The translations under genes were made by a program, and so were the position numbers. Positions 18,470 through 28,385 of a stretch of DNA of 64,000 bases are shown here, piece by piece. The DNA is from Amycolatopsis keratiniphila subsp. keratiniphila. GTDB taxonomy: Bacteria; Actinomycetota; Actinomycetes; Mycobacteriales; Pseudonocardiaceae. The stretch spans positions 62,001 to 126,000 of the forward strand of contig NZ_LQMT02000021.1 in assembly GCF_001620365.2 (NCBI RefSeq), read 5' to 3'. Position 1 is the stretch's first letter; each line of letters opens with the position of its first letter. The notes under the pieces were generated by a model. The model made no database searches. It was not told where the DNA came from and saw only the letters and a program-made list of their open reading frames with translations.

Positions 18470-19111
18470 ATGCGAAAAAGTTTGACATCGGCGCTGGTCG
18501 CCGCCGCTTTCCTGGTCTCGGGTTGCACCGGTGCCCCGGAGCCCGCCGCACCCGCCCAGAGCGCGCCGGTGATCGCCCCCGGCAAACCCGGCGAGCAGGC
18601 GAGCACCGGCTCCCGCGGTCCGGTGAACCGCGATCAGCCCAACGAGGCCGACGTCGAATACATGACGATGATGATCCCCCATCACCAGCAGGCGAAGGTG
18701 ATGACCGACCTGGTGCCGGGCAAGACGGCCAACGAGCAGATCCGGGCGATCGCCGGGCGGATCTCGGTCGCACAGGACGGCGAGATCACGATGATGAAGA
18801 CCTGGCTGGCCGACCGCGGCAAACCGGTGCCGGGCGAGGGGCACGCGGGTCACGGGGGCGGGCACGATCACGCGCTCATGCCGGGGATGGCGACCGAGGC
18901 CCAGCTGGCGGATCTGCGCGCGGCGAGCGGGGCGGCGTTCGAAAAGCTGTTCCTCGACCTGATGATCGCGCACCACCAGGGCGCGCTGACCATGGCCGAA
19001 GCCCAGCTCGGCAAGGGCGTGGAGATCAAGGCGCAGGAGATGGCGCAGGAGGTCATCACCGGTCAGACCGCCGAGATCGAGCGCATGAAAGCCATGCGGG
19101 CGAAGCTCTAG
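18470..19111 (+). CDS. DUF305 lipoprotein
   Basis: The 213-residue protein has a lipoprotein signal (MRKSLTSALVAAAFL then lipobox LVSGC, so Cys at about 19 is lipidated), a Pro/Ala linker, then two DUF305 half-repeats of the ferritin-like four-helix type: MMIPHHQQAKVM near residue 67 and MIAHHQGALTM near 165. A histidine-rich insert HAGHGGGHDH lies between them. DUF305 proteins are often linked to copper and other metal genes, and the paired HHQ motifs plus histidine loop suggest metal binding outside the membrane. The strong GGAGG upstream supports the ATG. Confidence 0.9.
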   Translation: MRKSLTSALVAAAFLVSGCTGAPEPAAPAQSAPVIAPGKPGEQASTGSRGPVNRDQPNEADVEYMTMMIPHHQQAKVMTDLVPGKTANEQIRAIAGRISVAQDGEITMMKTWLADRGKPVPGEGHAGHGGGHDHALMPGMATEAQLADLRAASGAAFEKLFLDLMIAHHQGALTMAEAQLGKGVEIKAQEMAQEVITGQTAEIERMKAMRAKL

Positions 19112-19386
19112 GCCTCGCCGGAAGAGCCCATGTCGCCGAACCCGGAGTCGTCGGAGTCGTCGAGGGTGCCCGAGACGATCCAGGTCGCCAGCGCGGCGGC
19201 CTGGACGTAGGGCGCCGCCTTCGCCGCGGCCCGTCCGGCGCTCTTGGCGCGGCCCCACTTCTCCGGGCGTTCGGCGCGTTCGGGCGCCTCCTCACCCGGC
19301 GGCCGCTCGGTCCGCCACGGCGTCTCCTCCGGCCTGACCTCGGCGAGGAAGTCCGCGGTGGGGTCGTCCCCGTCCTTGTCGTTCAT
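19108..19386 (-). CDS. Small hypothetical protein
   Basis: The 92-residue protein starts MNDKDGDDPTADFLAEV, has a charged Glu/Arg/Pro-rich middle (RPPGEEAPERAERPEKWGR), an Ala-rich helix APYVQAAALATWIVSGTL that could touch a membrane, and an acidic tail DDSDDSGFGDMGSSGEA. The start is placed at ATG 19386. Its 3' end overlaps the DUF305 gene by 4 bp on the opposite strand. I do not recognise a family. Confidence 0.55.
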   Translation of the reverse strand: MNDKDGDDPTADFLAEVRPEETPWRTERPPGEEAPERAERPEKWGRAKSAGRAAAKAAPYVQAAALATWIVSGTLDDSDDSGFGDMGSSGEA

Positions 19387-19449
19387 GGAGACAGCATGAC
19401 GCCGCGGGCGGCCGGAAGCCACCCGCGGCGCCAAGCGGTAAGAAACCCG

Positions 19450-20085
19450 TCAGAACAGCAACGGCAGGAGCGCGTGGCGGCGCTTGAGGACGGCGCCGTA
19501 CCGGGCGTCGATGCGCATCCACGAATCCGTCGCGGTGACACGGACGACGTCACCGTCGATCGACGAGTCCACGAAACCCATCCCCGACAACGCGAACAGG
19601 CACCGCATCTGGACCTTGATCTCCAGCTCGTTGCCCGAAACGGTGAGCACCGCCTGGTCCATCAGCGACGCCGGCGGCGTGCCGTGCGGGCCGACGTTGT
19701 CGCGGGCCAAGGTGACCCCGCGATCGGCCAGCTCCGAGATCACCGTCGCCGGCAGTTCGTCCACCAGCTGCCAGCGGCCCGGCGCGGGCAGCTCCGAATG
19801 CCACATCAGGTCGCGGGCCGGGCCCGGATCCATCCGCTCGCCGCCCGCGACGGTCAGCGCGGCGAGCAGCTCGTTCCCGGACACGGTGATGTCCGAAGGC
19901 GTGATGTCACCGGCGACAGCCCTGGTGGCCAGGACCTCGAACGGCGTCGCGCACCACGCCTCGACGACGCCGTCACCACGCTGCCGCAACCGCACCAACG
20001 TGTTCTGGTCGAGCCGGACCGCCCTGGCCACGAACGCGCCGAGCGTTTCGCGGTCGCCCGCGTCCGGGATGACGAGCTCAGGCAT
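19450..20085 (-). CDS. Conserved hypothetical protein (Rv2474c-like position)
   Basis: The 211-residue protein has no signal peptide and no clear catalytic motif. Visible elements are VRLDQNTLVRLRQRGDGVVEAW near the start, WQLVDELPATVISELADRG in the middle, and the C-terminal SWMRIDARYGAVLKRRHALLPL. It overlaps by 8 bp the thioesterase gene upstream. The order NAD-GDH, thioesterase, this gene is the same as gdh-Rv2475c-Rv2474c in M. tuberculosis, so it belongs to a conserved operon even though its function is unknown. Confidence 0.78.
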   Translation of the reverse strand: MPELVIPDAGDRETLGAFVARAVRLDQNTLVRLRQRGDGVVEAWCATPFEVLATRAVAGDITPSDITVSGNELLAALTVAGGERMDPGPARDLMWHSELPAPGRWQLVDELPATVISELADRGVTLARDNVGPHGTPPASLMDQAVLTVSGNELEIKVQMRCLFALSGMGFVDSSIDGDVVRVTATDSWMRIDARYGAVLKRRHALLPLLF

Positions 20086-20497
20086 CCGCGAACCCCTTCT
20101 CCAGGAAGACACGTTCGTCCTCGGTCAGCCGGCGGGGCCGCTCGGAGACGGTGTCGAACGGCGCGAGCACCGTCTCCGCGGTGACCGCGACCTTGTCGGC
20201 CTCGGCGGGCCCGGAGTGCACCCGGTAGCCGAGGGTGAAGCTGGCGTGCTTCAAGTCCTTCAACGAGATCTCCACCCGGATGTCCTGATCGGACACCACG
20301 ATCGGCGAACGGTAATGGACGGCCAGCTTCACCACCACGATGCCCTTGGGCAGTTCGGTGAGCCCGGCGCGGACGGCGTCCCCGAACAGCAGCGGGATCC
20401 GTGCCTCTTCGAGCAAGGTCACCATGTTCGCGTGGTTGACGTGCCCGTAGACGTCCATATCCGACCAGCGCGGCCGGATCAGGGAAATGTAGCTCAC
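20078..20497 (-). CDS. Acyl-CoA thioesterase, 4HBT hot-dog fold
   Basis: The 139-residue protein has the 4-hydroxybenzoyl-CoA thioesterase signature near the N-terminus, RWSDMDVYGHVNHANMV, with the Asp and His/Asn residues of the active site, followed by YRSPIVVSDQDIRVEISL and a conserved LGYRVHSG strand. It would hydrolyse an acyl-CoA thioester in the cytoplasm. GTG 20497 overlaps the TAG of the glutamate dehydrogenase gene (TAGTG), so translation is coupled. The partnership with NAD-GDH is conserved in mycobacteria but the metabolic reason is unknown. Confidence 0.88.
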   Translation of the reverse strand: MSYISLIRPRWSDMDVYGHVNHANMVTLLEEARIPLLFGDAVRAGLTELPKGIVVVKLAVHYRSPIVVSDQDIRVEISLKDLKHASFTLGYRVHSGPAEADKVAVTAETVLAPFDTVSERPRRLTEDERVFLEKGFADA

Positions 20498-23400
20498 TAC
20501 CTCACCGTGCTCCGGATCTGCCTCGCCGCCACCGACAGCGTCGCCAGGTCGAGCTTGCCGGACTGGCTGATCTCGTCCAGCGCGACACGTGCCCGCTGCA
20601 ACCGTGAGGCGTTCGTCTTCTCCCAGTGAGCGATCTTCTCGTCCGGGTCGGTGCCCGAATCGCTGTGCCGCAACGCGTCCAGCGTGATCGTCCGCAAGGA
20701 ACCGTAGACGTCGTCCCGCAGCGCCAGCCGCGCGAGCGCGTGCCAGCGGTTGCCGCGTTCGAGACCGCTGATCGACGTCAGCATCTTGTCGATTCCGAGG
20801 TGGTCGGAAAGCGCGTAGTACAGGCCCGCCGTCTCCGCCGGGGTGTGCACCGCGTCGATCCCCACCTGCTGCTCTGCCAGCTCCGCGACGTCGGTGACGT
20901 CGAGCAGGCCGTAGGTGTGCAGCAGCAGCGCCACCCGTCCGGCGAGTTCCGCCGGGACGCCCTTCTCGATCAGCCGCTCGGTGTTCGCGTCCACCGAAGC
21001 GCACTCGACACCGCGAAGCAGCTCGTGCGCCCGCGGGGCCAGCTCGCCGACGACACGGCCGAACCGGTTGATCTCGGCGAGCGGGGCCAGCGGCTGCGGC
21101 CGGTTGGTGAGGAACCAGCGGGCGGCCCGGTCGAGCAGCCTGCGGGTCTCCAGCATCATCTCGTCGGCGACCTCGGTCGGCACGACGTTGTCCAGCGCGT
21201 CGATCTGCGCCCACAGCGAGGGCAGGTCGTACACGTGGGTGACCACGGCGTACGCGCGGACGGCGTCGGTCGCGGTCGCGTTCATCTCCTCCATCAGGCG
21301 GAAGACGTACGAGATCCCGGCGCCGTCGACGACCTCGTTGGCCACCATCGTCGTGATGATCTCCCGCTTCAGCGGGTGCTGGAAGATCGCGTCGCCGAAG
21401 CGCTCCCGAAGCGGCTTCGGGAAGTACTCGGGCAGGCGGCGCGAGAACACCTCGGAGTCCGGCAGCTCGCTGGCCAGCAGCTCGTCCTTGAGGTCGAGCT
21501 TGACGTGCGCGAGCAGCGTCGCCAGCTCCGGCGAGGTGAGGCCTTCGCCCGCCTTCTCCAGCGCGCGGAACTCCGCCGAACTCGGCAGCGCTTCGAGCTT
21601 GCGGTCGAAGGCGCCCTTCGCGACCAGCGCCGCGACGAGCCGCTGGTGCACCGAGACCATCGGGCCTGCGTGCGCCCGGCTGACACCGAGCACCGCGTTC
21701 TGCCGGTAGTTGTCGGCCAGCACCAGCTCGCCGACCTCGTCGGTCATCTGCTCGAGCAGTTCGTTGCGCTGCTCGGCGTCCAGCGATCCGGTCGAGACCA
21801 GGTGGTCCAGCAGGATCTTGATGTTGACCTCGTGGTCGGAGCAGTCCACGCCGGCGGAGTTGTCGAGCGCGTCGGTGTTGATCTTGCCGCCCGCGCGGGC
21901 GAACTCGATCCGGCCGAGCTGGGTCAGGCCCAGGTTCCCGCCCTCGCCGACGACCTTGACGCGAAGCTGGTTGCCGTTGACGCGCAGGGCGTCGTTGGCC
22001 TTGTCGCCCGCGTCCGCGTGGGACTCGTTCTCGGCCTTGACGTAGGTGCCGATGCCGCCGTTCCACAACAGCTCCACCGGCGCCAGCAGGATCGCCTGCA
22101 TCAGGTCGTTGGGCGCCAGTTTCGTGACGTCCTCGCCGAGGCCGAGCGCCTCCCGGACCTGCGGGCTGACCGGGATCGTCTTCGCCGACCGCGAGTAGAT
22201 CCCGCCGCCCTCGCTGATCAACGAGCGGTCGTAGTCCTCCCACGACGAACGCGGCAGATCGAACAGCCTGCGCCGCTCGGCGAACGAGGTCGCCGAATCC
22301 GGGTTCGGGTCGAGGAAGATGTGCATGTGGTTGAAGGCGGCCACGAGCCGGATGTGCTCCGAGAGCAGCATCCCGTTGCCGAAGACGTCACCCATCATGT
22401 CGCCGATGCCGACGACGGTGAAGTCCTCGGTCTGGGTGTCCTTGCCCAGCTCGCGGAAGTTGCGCTTGACGCTCTCCCAAGCGCCCTTCGCGGTGATGCC
22501 CATGGCCTTGTGGTCGTAGCCGACCGAACCGCCGGACGCGAAGGCGTCGCCGAGCCAGAACCCGTAGTTCGCCGAGACCTCGTTCGCGATGTCGGAGAAC
22601 TTCGCGGTGCCCTTGTCCGCGGCGACCACGAGGTAGCTGTCGTCGCCGTCGTGTCGGACCACGCGCGGCGCCGGGACGGTCTTTCCCTCGACGCGGTTGT
22701 CGGTCACGTCGAGCAGGCCGGAGATGAACATCCGGTAGCAGGCGATGCCCTCGTTCAGCTGGGCGTCGCGGTCCAGGCCGGGGTCGCCCGTGGGCGCCGG
22801 CGGGCGCTTCACGACGAAGCCGCCCTTCGCGCCGACCGGCACGATGACCGCGTTCTTGACCGCCTGCGCCTTGACCAGGCCGAGGATCTCCGTGCGGAAG
22901 TCCTCCCGGCGGTCGGACCACCGCAGGCCACCGCGCGCGACGTCGCCGAAACGCAGGTGCACACCCTCGATCCGGGGCGAGTACACGAAGATCTCGTACT
23001 TCGGCCGCGGCTCGGGCAGCTCGGGCACCGCGCTCGGGTCGAGCTTGAGCGCCAGGTACTGGCGGGAGTTCCCGTCCGCGTCGGTCACGTGGTAGTTCGT
23101 GCGCAGCGTGGCGAGGATGACCGACATCAGCCGCCGCAGGATCCGGTCCTCGTCGAGGCTCGTCACCTCGTCGACCAGCTTGCCGATCTCGGTGGTGAGC
23201 TGATCGGCCTGCGACGCGCGCGCCTCGTCGCCGAGCGCGAGGTCGAAGCGGGTCTCGAACAGCCGCACCAGCGCGGTGGCGATGTCGGTGTGCGCGAGGA
23301 CGGTGTTCTCGATGTACTCCTGCGAGAACGGGATCTTCGTCTGGCGCAGGTACCGCGAATAGGCCCGCAGGATGGCCGCCTGGCGCCAGGTGAGCCCGGC

Positions 23401-25470
23401 GCGCAGGACGAGACCGTTGAAGCCGTCGACCTCACAGTCGCCGCGCCAGGCGGCGTGGAAGGCGTCCTGGAAGCGGGTGCGCAGGTCGCTGTCCGCGTGG
23501 TCGAGGACCTGCGGGTCGATCCGCAGGCCGAAGTCGTAGATCCAGGACCGGCCGCCGTCCTCGCGGCGCAGTTCGTAGGGCCGCTCGTCGACGACCTCGA
23601 CGCCCATCCTCTGCAGGACCGGGAGCACCTGGGAGAGCGTGACGCCCTCGCCGCGCAGGTACAGCTTGAAGCGCCGCTCCCCCGCCTCGGCGTCGGCCGG
23701 CAGGTAGAACGACATCGACAGGTCGCCCTCGTCGGTCAGCGACTCCAGGGCGCGGAGGTCCGCGAGCGCTTCGAGCGCGGTGAAGTCCTCCTTGTAGCCC
23801 TCGGGGAACACCGCGGCGAACCGCTGCCCCTGCTCGCCCGCCGACTCCTCGACCAGCAGGCCGATCGCGACACCGCTGTCCCCGGCGCGCTCGCGGCGTT
23901 CGGCGAGGATCGCCTCGACCATCCGGTCGTCCCAGCTGCGCACGGCTTCGTTGAGCCGTTCCTGGATGCGCAGGGTGTCCGGGGCGGAACTCTGCGACGG
24001 ATCGGTGTGCACGATGAAGTGCACCTGCGCGAGCACGGTCTCGCCGATGCGCGCGCTGTACTCCAGTTGGGTGCCTTCGAGTTCTTCGAGCAGGACCTCC
24101 TGCATCGCGAGCCGCGAACGGGTGGTGTAGCGGTCACGCGGGAGGTATACGAGGCACGAGTAGAAGCGGCCGTACGGGTCGCGGCGCAGGAACAGGCGCA
24201 GCCGTCTGCGATCCGAAAGCGCGATCGCGCCCGTCGTCGTCGAGTAGAGCGAGTCGGAGTCGGCGGAGAACAGGTCCGCGCGCGGCCAGTTCTGCAGGAC
24301 TTCGAGCATCCGCTGGCCGGAGAAGGACTCCATCGGGAAGCCCGCGCGGTGGATGACCTCGCGGACCCGGTTGCAGACCACCGGGATGTCGAGCACGTTC
24401 TCGTGCAGCGCGGTGGTGGTGAACATGCCGAGGAAGCGGTGCTCGCCGGTGACGTTTCCGTTGTCGTCGAACGTTTTCACGCCGACGTAGTACGGATACA
24501 CCGGACGGTGCACGGTGGACGGCGCGCTCGCCTGGGTCAGCACCAGCAGCGTCGGCGCGAGCGCGGAGGCCGCCGTGTCCGGGCCGGCGGTGAGGCTGCG
24601 AGCGGCCAGGCTGTCCTGGCGCAGCACGCCAAGCCCGGTGGCGAGCACCGCGCGCAGGGCGGGCTCGTCGCTGTCCGGGTGCGGGTTGTCGATCAGCTCG
24701 TACCGGCGGTAGCCGAGGAAGGTGAAGTGGCCGTCGGCGAGCCAGCGCAGCAACCGGGCGCCTTCCGCGACCTCGGTGGAGGGCAGCCGAGGCGGGTTCC
24801 CGTCCAGCTCGTCGGCGAGACGGCGCGCCGTCTCGGTCATCTTGTCGGTGTCCTCGACGACCTCGCGGACGTCACCCAGCACCGAAGACAGCCGGTTGTC
24901 CAGCTCGCGGGCGCGGTTCGGGTCCGTGACCAGGTCGATCTCGATGTACATCCACGATTCGGCCGCCGAATTCGCCGGCGGCTCCGCCGGGTCGGCGTCC
25001 GGGTGGACCTCCAGCAGCTCACCGGTCAGATCCCGGCTCACCACGACGATCGGGTGCACGATGCGCTGCACCTGCACCCCGTCGCGCGCGAACTCGGCCG
25101 CGACGGAATCCACCAGGTACGGCATGTCGTCCGTGACGACCTGCACCACGGTGGCCTCACGCGTCCAGCCGTCTTCGGGCCCCGTCGGGTTCAGCAACCG
25201 CACCGCGGGACGGCCGGGCATCCGGTCCTTCGCGAGCTGCAGATGCGAGCGGACGGCGCCGACGAGGTCGACCGGGTCGTCACCGAGAATCTCTTCGGCC
25301 GGGATGTGCCGGTAGTACAGGCGGATCAGGTCGCCGATCTCCGGGGCGTACGCCGCGGCGGCGTCGATCAGGTCGTCCCGGATCTGCTCCGGGTTCGCCG
25401 ACCGGCGCCGGGCGCCATCCTCGGTGCCGACATCTTTTCCGGGCGGGGACGAGACTCCCGTCGAGCTCAT
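20497..25470 (-). CDS. gdh: NAD-specific glutamate dehydrogenase, large (about 180 kDa) type
   Basis: The 1657-residue protein has the size of the large NAD-GDH class, which oxidatively deaminates glutamate to 2-oxoglutarate and ammonia. The N-terminal half holds ACT-like regulatory segments. The catalytic part lies at roughly residues 790-1150, with SPRIEGVHLRFGDVARGGLRWS (shown split around the motif RGGLRWSDR), the lysine-rich LVKAQAVKNAVIVPVGAKGG, and GIGDMMGDVFGNGML. The C-terminal third is helical. ATG 25470 (MSSTGVSSPPGK) is preferred over upstream in-frame codons because conserved sequence begins shortly after it. It leads an operon with the thioesterase and the Rv2474c-like gene. A nearly equal open frame on the other strand is a codon-bias shadow. 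Confidence 0.95.
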   Translation of the reverse strand: MSSTGVSSPPGKDVGTEDGARRRSANPEQIRDDLIDAAAAYAPEIGDLIRLYYRHIPAEEILGDDPVDLVGAVRSHLQLAKDRMPGRPAVRLLNPTGPEDGWTREATVVQVVTDDMPYLVDSVAAEFARDGVQVQRIVHPIVVVSRDLTGELLEVHPDADPAEPPANSAAESWMYIEIDLVTDPNRARELDNRLSSVLGDVREVVEDTDKMTETARRLADELDGNPPRLPSTEVAEGARLLRWLADGHFTFLGYRRYELIDNPHPDSDEPALRAVLATGLGVLRQDSLAARSLTAGPDTAASALAPTLLVLTQASAPSTVHRPVYPYYVGVKTFDDNGNVTGEHRFLGMFTTTALHENVLDIPVVCNRVREVIHRAGFPMESFSGQRMLEVLQNWPRADLFSADSDSLYSTTTGAIALSDRRRLRLFLRRDPYGRFYSCLVYLPRDRYTTRSRLAMQEVLLEELEGTQLEYSARIGETVLAQVHFIVHTDPSQSSAPDTLRIQERLNEAVRSWDDRMVEAILAERRERAGDSGVAIGLLVEESAGEQGQRFAAVFPEGYKEDFTALEALADLRALESLTDEGDLSMSFYLPADAEAGERRFKLYLRGEGVTLSQVLPVLQRMGVEVVDERPYELRREDGGRSWIYDFGLRIDPQVLDHADSDLRTRFQDAFHAAWRGDCEVDGFNGLVLRAGLTWRQAAILRAYSRYLRQTKIPFSQEYIENTVLAHTDIATALVRLFETRFDLALGDEARASQADQLTTEIGKLVDEVTSLDEDRILRRLMSVILATLRTNYHVTDADGNSRQYLALKLDPSAVPELPEPRPKYEIFVYSPRIEGVHLRFGDVARGGLRWSDRREDFRTEILGLVKAQAVKNAVIVPVGAKGGFVVKRPPAPTGDPGLDRDAQLNEGIACYRMFISGLLDVTDNRVEGKTVPAPRVVRHDGDDSYLVVAADKGTAKFSDIANEVSANYGFWLGDAFASGGSVGYDHKAMGITAKGAWESVKRNFRELGKDTQTEDFTVVGIGDMMGDVFGNGMLLSEHIRLVAAFNHMHIFLDPNPDSATSFAERRRLFDLPRSSWEDYDRSLISEGGGIYSRSAKTIPVSPQVREALGLGEDVTKLAPNDLMQAILLAPVELLWNGGIGTYVKAENESHADAGDKANDALRVNGNQLRVKVVGEGGNLGLTQLGRIEFARAGGKINTDALDNSAGVDCSDHEVNIKILLDHLVSTGSLDAEQRNELLEQMTDEVGELVLADNYRQNAVLGVSRAHAGPMVSVHQRLVAALVAKGAFDRKLEALPSSAEFRALEKAGEGLTSPELATLLAHVKLDLKDELLASELPDSEVFSRRLPEYFPKPLRERFGDAIFQHPLKREIITTMVANEVVDGAGISYVFRLMEEMNATATDAVRAYAVVTHVYDLPSLWAQIDALDNVVPTEVADEMMLETRRLLDRAARWFLTNRPQPLAPLAEINRFGRVVGELAPRAHELLRGVECASVDANTERLIEKGVPAELAGRVALLLHTYGLLDVTDVAELAEQQVGIDAVHTPAETAGLYYALSDHLGIDKMLTSISGLERGNRWHALARLALRDDVYGSLRTITLDALRHSDSGTDPDEKIAHWEKTNASRLQRARVALDEISQSGKLDLATLSVAARQIRSTVR

Positions 25471-25813
25471 TTGAGGCAACTCTCCACTGTAGCGAGATTG
25501 ACACCGCGACCGGCACGACTCTGTACCGGCCCAGACCCAACCTACAGCTCCGGACAGTCGGCTCCACAAGGCCGGGTCATTCCCGCCCGTCGAAGATTTC
25601 CCTGCTCAGATACCGGAATCGCCGTGATCGGTTCAGCTACTCGCCGGTCACATAGGCGGTCTGTCCGGACCCTTCCGCGCCTCGCCGCACCGGGGTGACC
25701 AGCACCCATTCCCCCGCACGACCCCGGCGGGCGACTCGAACGGATCAGCTGAATCGTTCAAGCCGACCGCGTCTCCCACCGGGGTGAGCAAGGGACCTTT
25801 GCTACCGCGGGAG
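25471..25813. other. Intergenic region with a single self-complementary arm
   Basis: I see no gene in these 343 bp. They should hold the gdh promoter on the minus strand, but no clear -35/-10 pair stands out. A short palindrome at 25787-25803 (AGCAAGGGACCTTTGCT, 8 pairs with one G-T) lies just past the stop of the TPR-like gene. It resembles one arm of the double palindromes elsewhere in the window. Confidence 0.4.
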
Positions 25814-28369
25814 TCAGTCGCTCCCGTTGGCGCGGTGCCGGTCGTGGCCGTTGACCGGACGCTTTCCCGAGTCCTGGGAGCCGAGCTGCTTCACGAGCGC
25901 GGCGGCGCTCGCGGTCCCCGCCTGATGCTCGGCGAGCGCGCGGGCGAGCAGGTCGGCGAGGCCGGCGTCCGGCGGCGGTTCGTCCTCCGCGATCGCACGG
26001 GCGTAGCTCTCCGGGAACGGCGTGATCGGCCGCCAGGAACCGGTGTCGGTCAGCGGGTCCAACGCAGGCGGCATCCGCAACCGCGGCAACCAGGGATCGG
26101 CGACCTCTTCCTTCGCGGCCGGGCGAACGCTTTCCTGAGCCTGCGAAGGCGCGGGATCCTCCCGAGGCGGCGGGGCGAGCGGAACGGCGGGCTCGCTGTA
26201 CTCGACCGGTGGCTGCTCCCAGCGGGTATCGGCGCGTTCTTCGGCGACGGGTTCGGGGTGCACGGGATCCGTGGCGCCGTCCGCGCGTCGACGGCCGCCG
26301 CCGTGTCCGCCGGCACTCGAGATCCCGAGCCGGTCCAGCACCGATTTCGCCGCCACGGAACCGTGTTCGGCATCGTGCCTCGTCTTGCGCGACGCGGGCG
26401 CCGAGGACCGGCGGGCACGCTCTTCGGCCGCCCACTCGTCGCTCTCCCACAGCGGGGCCGCGGTGCCGGGCGGACGCGGCGGCGCTGCCTCGGCCGCCAT
26501 CCGCGGCCGAGGCTCGGCCGCGGGCTCGGGTGCGAGCAGCAGTTCCGGGACGACGGGATCCGATGCCGCCACGGGCGCCGGCTCCTCGATCCGGACGGGG
26601 ATCTCGGCCTCGGGCCGCCACCGCTCGGCCGGAGCCGGGGTTTCGGATCGGGCGGCCACCGGTTCGGCGGCGCTCTCGCGCGCGGCGGGCTCCTCCTGGC
26701 GACGGCGGCGCCCGGGCTCCGGTTCGGGACGCGAAACCGGCGCGGGCTCCGGTTTCGGCGGCGGCATCAGTTTCGGCGCGACGGGTTCGGCCTTGGGCTC
26801 GAACCTGATCGACGGCTTGGCCTTCTTCGGCACCCGACGACGCCAGTCGCTGTCCGACGCAGCCACTTCCCGTGCGGGCTCCGGACGGGACGGCGGCTTC
26901 AACACCGGTGCTTCACTCTTTTCCGCGACCGCCGCCGCGGGCCGCTCCACCGGCCTCGGCGGCTCGGCGGGACGCGAAGGCTCGGCTGGGCGCGAAGGCG
27001 CAGCGGCGCGTGCAGGCTCGACCGGCGCCTGCCGCACCGGCGCGGGCTCCGGTTGCCTGCTCTGCCGCACGGGCTGCGGCTCACGACGAACCGGCGGCTC
27101 GGCCGCGGCCCGTTTCGGCGGTGCCACGTCGATCGGCGGCATCACCGCGGTCACCTCGGCCGGTTCCGGCGCCGGAACCGGGGACGGCGTGGACACCGTG
27201 GCGGCCGACCGCGCGGCGACGGCCCGCAAGACGTCGTCGAGGTCCACCGCGGCGTTCTCGGCCGAGCCGAACTCGCCGACCAGGACGTTGCACGCCTGCC
27301 TGCGCGCACGGGCGTGCAGATGTTCGGCGGCCCGCGAACGGTGCAGGCAGCCGATGGCCTCTTCGGCCCGGCCCAGCCGTTCCTCGATCTGCGCGAGCTC
27401 CAGCCACAGCCGCGCCGTGACGGCGTGCAGGTTGTGATCACCGGTCCCGGCGACCGCCTCACGGACGAGCATGCCCGCGGCCTCGGCGGATCCCGCGGGG
27501 AGCAGGACACGGGTGGCCACCGCCAGCCGCAACCAGGCGGCCGGGGCGATCCCCGCGGCCCGGACAGGGGCGTCGAGGATCGGCTGCGCGACCTCCAGCG
27601 CCATCTCCGTGTCACCCCGGTCCAGCAACGTGCAGACGAGTTGCAGGACCAGCCTGATCCGGACGAGACCGCCGTCGTCGTCCGGATTTCCGAGCTTTTC
27701 GAGCATGCCCAGCCCGGTCCGCGCGGCATCGGCGGCCGCTGTCAGGTCACCGTGACGGCGGCGGTGCGCCGACACCCCGACCCGCAGCATCGCTCGGATC
27801 AGCAGCTGCGAGTCCGCCGTCATCGAACCGTCGCCGAGTACGAGCTTGTCCGCCTCGGCGAGCACGCGGTCCAGTTCCGCCTTCCGGCCGAACTGCGCCA
27901 GGCAGCCGACGAGGTGACACAACGCCTCTGCCCGGTGCGACGGCGAAACCGCCGGATCCGCCAGCAACGGACGCAACGCGGCCAGCCCCGTCAGCGGGAT
28001 GCCGACGCTGCGCGCGCAGACGGCCAGGTCGATCCTCAGCCGGGCGGCGATGTCTCCGTAGCCCGCGTGTTCCGCGGCGCGCAGGGCGGCAACGGCCCGG
28101 CCGACCGTCCGGGGGCGGCCACCGAGCCGCACCCGGGCGCTCACCACCAGGCTCTCCGCCCGGATCCACTGCTCGTCGGCACCGGCGGCCTCGGCGAGCG
28201 TGGCCGCGCGCTCCCCGAGGACCAGTGCGAGCTCGGGCGCCCTCAGGTGCAGGGCGTCCGCGCGTTCGATCAACCTGCCGACAGCGGACAGGGTTCCCCC
28301 GGTGGCAGCCGTCCGCCCACCCACCATGGTGGTGGGCGAGCCCGGCCGTTGGCGCTTGCTGGCTTCCAC
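25814..28369 (-). CDS. Large protein with helical-repeat N-terminus and Pro/Ala/Glu-rich middle
   Basis: The 851-residue protein has a TPR-like helical array at about residues 25-390 (ERADALHLRAPELALVLGER, WLRLAVATRVLLPAG, WLELAQIEERLGRAEEAIG), a long low-complexity Pro/Glu/Arg linker to about 720, and a more ordered C-terminal part with WLPRLRMPPALDPLTDTGSW and LADLLARALAEHQAG. No DNA-binding or catalytic motif was found. It lies 16 bp downstream of ettA on the same strand. The helical region resembles the sensory repeats of large regulators, but no regulator domain is fused. GTG 28369 or ATG 28327 could be the start. Confidence 0.72.
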   Translation of the reverse strand: MEASKRQRPGSPTTMVGGRTAATGGTLSAVGRLIERADALHLRAPELALVLGERAATLAEAAGADEQWIRAESLVVSARVRLGGRPRTVGRAVAALRAAEHAGYGDIAARLRIDLAVCARSVGIPLTGLAALRPLLADPAVSPSHRAEALCHLVGCLAQFGRKAELDRVLAEADKLVLGDGSMTADSQLLIRAMLRVGVSAHRRRHGDLTAAADAARTGLGMLEKLGNPDDDGGLVRIRLVLQLVCTLLDRGDTEMALEVAQPILDAPVRAAGIAPAAWLRLAVATRVLLPAGSAEAAGMLVREAVAGTGDHNLHAVTARLWLELAQIEERLGRAEEAIGCLHRSRAAEHLHARARRQACNVLVGEFGSAENAAVDLDDVLRAVAARSAATVSTPSPVPAPEPAEVTAVMPPIDVAPPKRAAAEPPVRREPQPVRQSRQPEPAPVRQAPVEPARAAAPSRPAEPSRPAEPPRPVERPAAAVAEKSEAPVLKPPSRPEPAREVAASDSDWRRRVPKKAKPSIRFEPKAEPVAPKLMPPPKPEPAPVSRPEPEPGRRRRQEEPAARESAAEPVAARSETPAPAERWRPEAEIPVRIEEPAPVAASDPVVPELLLAPEPAAEPRPRMAAEAAPPRPPGTAAPLWESDEWAAEERARRSSAPASRKTRHDAEHGSVAAKSVLDRLGISSAGGHGGGRRRADGATDPVHPEPVAEERADTRWEQPPVEYSEPAVPLAPPPREDPAPSQAQESVRPAAKEEVADPWLPRLRMPPALDPLTDTGSWRPITPFPESYARAIAEDEPPPDAGLADLLARALAEHQAGTASAAALVKQLGSQDSGKRPVNGHDRHRANGSD

Positions 28370-28385
28370 GGGGAACCCCCGGCCC

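Noticed and set aside
20626-25698. 1690-codon open frame on the plus strand opposite the NAD-glutamate dehydrogenase gene
   Set aside because: It mirrors the real gene and contains only Arg/Val/Asp-rich sequence typical of antisense frames in high-GC DNA; the minus strand shows clear conserved NAD-GDH motifs.
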